DNA from: Rhynchopus sp. YZ270_cl-10
Lineage: Eukaryota > Euglenozoa > Diplonemea > Diplonemida > Diplonemidae
Direction: 5' to 3'
Assembly (NCBI GenBank): GCA_964035575.1
Contig: OZ037872.1
Span: 124,001-188,000 of the forward strand
DNA length: 64,000 nt
Position numbers and translations under genes: made by a program. This document shows positions 61,918-64,000 of this stretch, one piece after another (positions within the stretch are counted from its first letter, which is position 1; every line of letters begins with the position of its first letter). The notes under the pieces are model-generated. The model had not been told where the DNA came from, made no database searches, and saw only the letters and a program-made list of their open reading frames with translations.

Positions 61918-62043
61918 ATGGTGACAGTATTGTGATGGGAGCCCATTGGAATACGTAAAATACATCACAATACATGTATTGTGATGTATTTTGATGTATT
62001 TTGCGTATTCCAATGGACTCCCATCACAATACTGCCACCACTA
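61918..62043. mobile_element. 126-bp hairpin (MITE-like) element, TSD GGAAGAGATA
   Basis: Two arms pair almost fully: GGTGACAGTATTGTGATGGG on the left against CCCATCACAATACTGCCACC on the right, continuing through CATTGGAATACG. They centre near 61975. The right arm has about 10 extra bases. The 10-bp direct repeat GGAAGAGATA at 61908-61917 and 62044-62053 fits a target-site duplication. Confidence 0.8.
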
Positions 62044-62199
62044 GGAAGAGATAGGGAGTAATCAGGTTGTTAGCTAATTCAGGAAAATTTTACGGAAAAA
62101 TTCCGCTGCTATACCGCCCCCCCACTCCAGAGTGAAATATCGCTGTGGTGGAGGGGCACTTTCTTTCAAAAAAAAAAGGGAGATAGTCAGACTTACCCT

Positions 62200-64000
62200 A
62201 CCCTATTTTGAAAAAGTTCAGACTTGCCCTATGAAAAAGTTCAGACTTGCCCGAAAATAAGTTCAGACTTGCCCTAAAAGTGTTTTTAGGGCAAGTCTGA
62301 ACTTATTTTTAGGGCAAACACTTTTTTTAGGGCAAGTCTGAACTTTTTTAGGGCAAGTCTGAACTTTTTTAGGGCAAGTCTGAACTTATTTTTAGGGTAA
62401 GTCTGAACTTATTTTAGGGCAACAAGTCAGGCCACTTTGGCTGGGGCACTCTTGGGGCCCCAGCCAGGTATGGTGGTATGACTTGTTTTATTGCCCTAAA
62501 ATGCCTAACCGAGCCGGAGCCCAAAAATTGATGCCAGAAACCACCAGCCACCCGGAAAGGGTGAACAGGCAGTCCACGTTGGGCCAGAACCGGTTACAAA
62601 GGAAGCCGTGTTCTGGGGCAACGTGGGGCGCAAAGTTTTACAATTTTCATGCACGGGTGCTCCACAAATTACCAAGTATTCCTTCTTTGTTGAATTGAGA
62701 GAGAGTCAGTGTTTAGCTACCACGCGGGTTTGCTTAGAATCCTTCGAGGCCGGCACAATTTTATTTATGTGGTCGGTTAAGACATGCCTATTGAAGAACA
62801 ACGAGGTCATCGTTGAAAGGAGCGAACTCCCCTTCCCACAACATCTCTCACATTTCAACTCAGAATTCATACTTGGTTATTTGCTTTGTCCATACGCAAT
62901 CAAATTGTCATGCTTTCAAGAGCATGCCTGGCCAAAATGCAACAACGTGGAAAAATTGTTGTTGTTCCAAAAGGCAACAAGACCACCCACAACAAGGGGT
63001 TGAATTGTGCACTGTCCGGGGGAGCGCAAAGTTTTTTCCCTGTACACAGTGGACACATCTTTATCACTTTGTTCCCACGGGGACACATTTGGATACTGCA
63101 CGCATGCAGAAGTGCCAAACATGTCCGCACGTGGAGTGGAGTGTCCATCATGTTTTCCTGGTTTCCAAAAAGCAGTTTTCTTGCACTTACTATTTGCCCC
63201 GGTGTCTGGCAATAGAAGTGGCTAACATTGTAATGAGTAGCATACACATACCGTTGATCCAAATGAGTAAGGCGACCAACAAGTCCTCTGGACTTTTTTG
63301 TTGTGACGACAATCGCGGAGTAATCCCGGAGAATTACATCCTCGTATAAAAAGTTAAAGGTAGAGGTGGGGAAACTGTAGCTATAGAAATAGTTGTTGCA
63401 GTAGTGCAGACACCCGAGGGTGCACCACTATGCTTTTCTTTGGTTGTATCGACAATTTTACGCACATGATGTAGGACCTGTACAATGTCGCCCAAAGGCT
63501 TTGTACTTACTGCAGTAATCGGTATTTTTTTTTTTGTTACTACTACGTCGTGTTCTATGAGGAGTCGCGTTTGGGTGCGGAAGTCTTTTTTCTGGTCTCT
63601 GTTCTGTACGGGTCTCGGATCGTGGTGCGGTACTGCGGTGCGGTACCTGAGAGTTTTTTAGAGTGATGATAAAGGTCAGAGGGTTTTCCCCTCCCATTTG
63701 TGTCATTATTTAATTTTGCTCGGAAAGTGGGGTGTCCTGGACACGAGGAAATTCAGTTGCATGGAAAAAAAGCTCCATACCATAGGTTGCTCATTTCACT
63801 ACCAGGACTCGTCGCGAATAGCCCATACGTGCCCTAAACAGAAACGCAAAAACGACGACCGCCGGGCTCTGTAACCCAAGAGCCCCCAGCTTGCCCAATA
63901 AATAAGTGCAGGGTTGCCCTAAAAAAGTTCAGACTTGCCCTAAAAAAGTTCAGACTTGCCCTAAAAAAAGTGTTTGCCCTAAAAATAAGTTCAGACTTGC
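62200..64000. mobile_element. inverted-repeat element with TTCAGACTTGCCCTA units, runs off the window
   Basis: Positions 62291-62377 and 63914-64000 are exact inverted copies over 87 bp, and the right copy is cut by the window edge. Both are arrays of the unit AGTTCAGACTTGCCCTAAAA. Opposite-facing units continue left to about 62205, making the left end a local palindrome. About 1.5 kb lies between. One plus-strand frame there (62813-63349, 178 residues, with CTQWTHLYHFVP and KCQTCPHVEWSVHHVF) has coding-like composition but no family I recognise. The element type, and whether it is whole, cannot be judged from this window. Confidence 0.65.

Noticed and set aside
62200-62420. CRISPR-like regular repeats
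   Set aside because: The units are contiguous, occur in both orientations and have no unique spacers. They form the inverted end of a mobile element.

Overview
This window looks like nuclear DNA of a unicellular eukaryote with motile cilia. It has compact genes and short spliceosomal introns (46-70 nt; eight of the nine start GTATG, and all end CAG). It carries a homologue of the axonemal ruler protein CCDC39, a four-domain voltage-gated calcium channel and a GPI-transamidase subunit (PIG-S). Coding DNA is GC-rich, while intergenic DNA is AT-rich with long A/T homopolymers and many short inverted-repeat elements. I cannot place the organism from sequence alone. A CPSase II that is not fused to ATCase or DHOase argues against an animal or fungal CAD arrangement.

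Every host gene I can support (14 of 14) lies on the minus strand, from base 1 to about 57.2 kb. In order of coordinate: bases 1-16875 are one uninterrupted reading frame of 5,625 codons that runs off the left edge of the window, encoding a giant secreted or surface cysteine-rich protein with a long Pro-Thr-Ala stalk. 19.1-24.0 kb is an eight-exon glutamine-dependent carbamoyl-phosphate synthetase. 25.1-26.1 kb is a polytopic membrane protein. 27.3-35.5 kb is a tandem array of four secreted paralogues whose C-terminal halves are almost identical; the last two copies are a very recent duplication with a remnant of a tyrosine-recombinase element between them. 35.7-36.7 kb is PIG-S, 39.5-40.2 kb a membrane-anchored Cupin_5 protein, 41.5-43.1 kb an FGGY sugar kinase, 43.4-43.9 kb a small membrane protein, 44.7-47.4 kb CCDC39, 49.7-56.4 kb the calcium channel (EEEE pore) and 56.8-57.2 kb a small two-TM protein.

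From 57.2 kb to the end I find no host gene. This region is a repeat nest. It includes a 742-bp inverted-repeat element flanked by CTTTG, which shares a conserved internal motif with a 588-bp element at 40.4 kb (also flanked by CTTTG). It also includes a 126-bp hairpin element flanked by a 10-bp direct repeat, and a larger element with exact 87-bp inverted ends that is cut by the right edge.

Two recurrent non-coding elements lie just upstream of several starts, in the same orientation as the genes. Both contain a CTCTCG core (CGAGAG in gene sense). They are the best candidates here for undescribed regulatory or transcript-start elements. The other leading observations are the giant gene with its ten-fold Cys module, the one-strand gene array, and the mosaic homogenised paralogue family.
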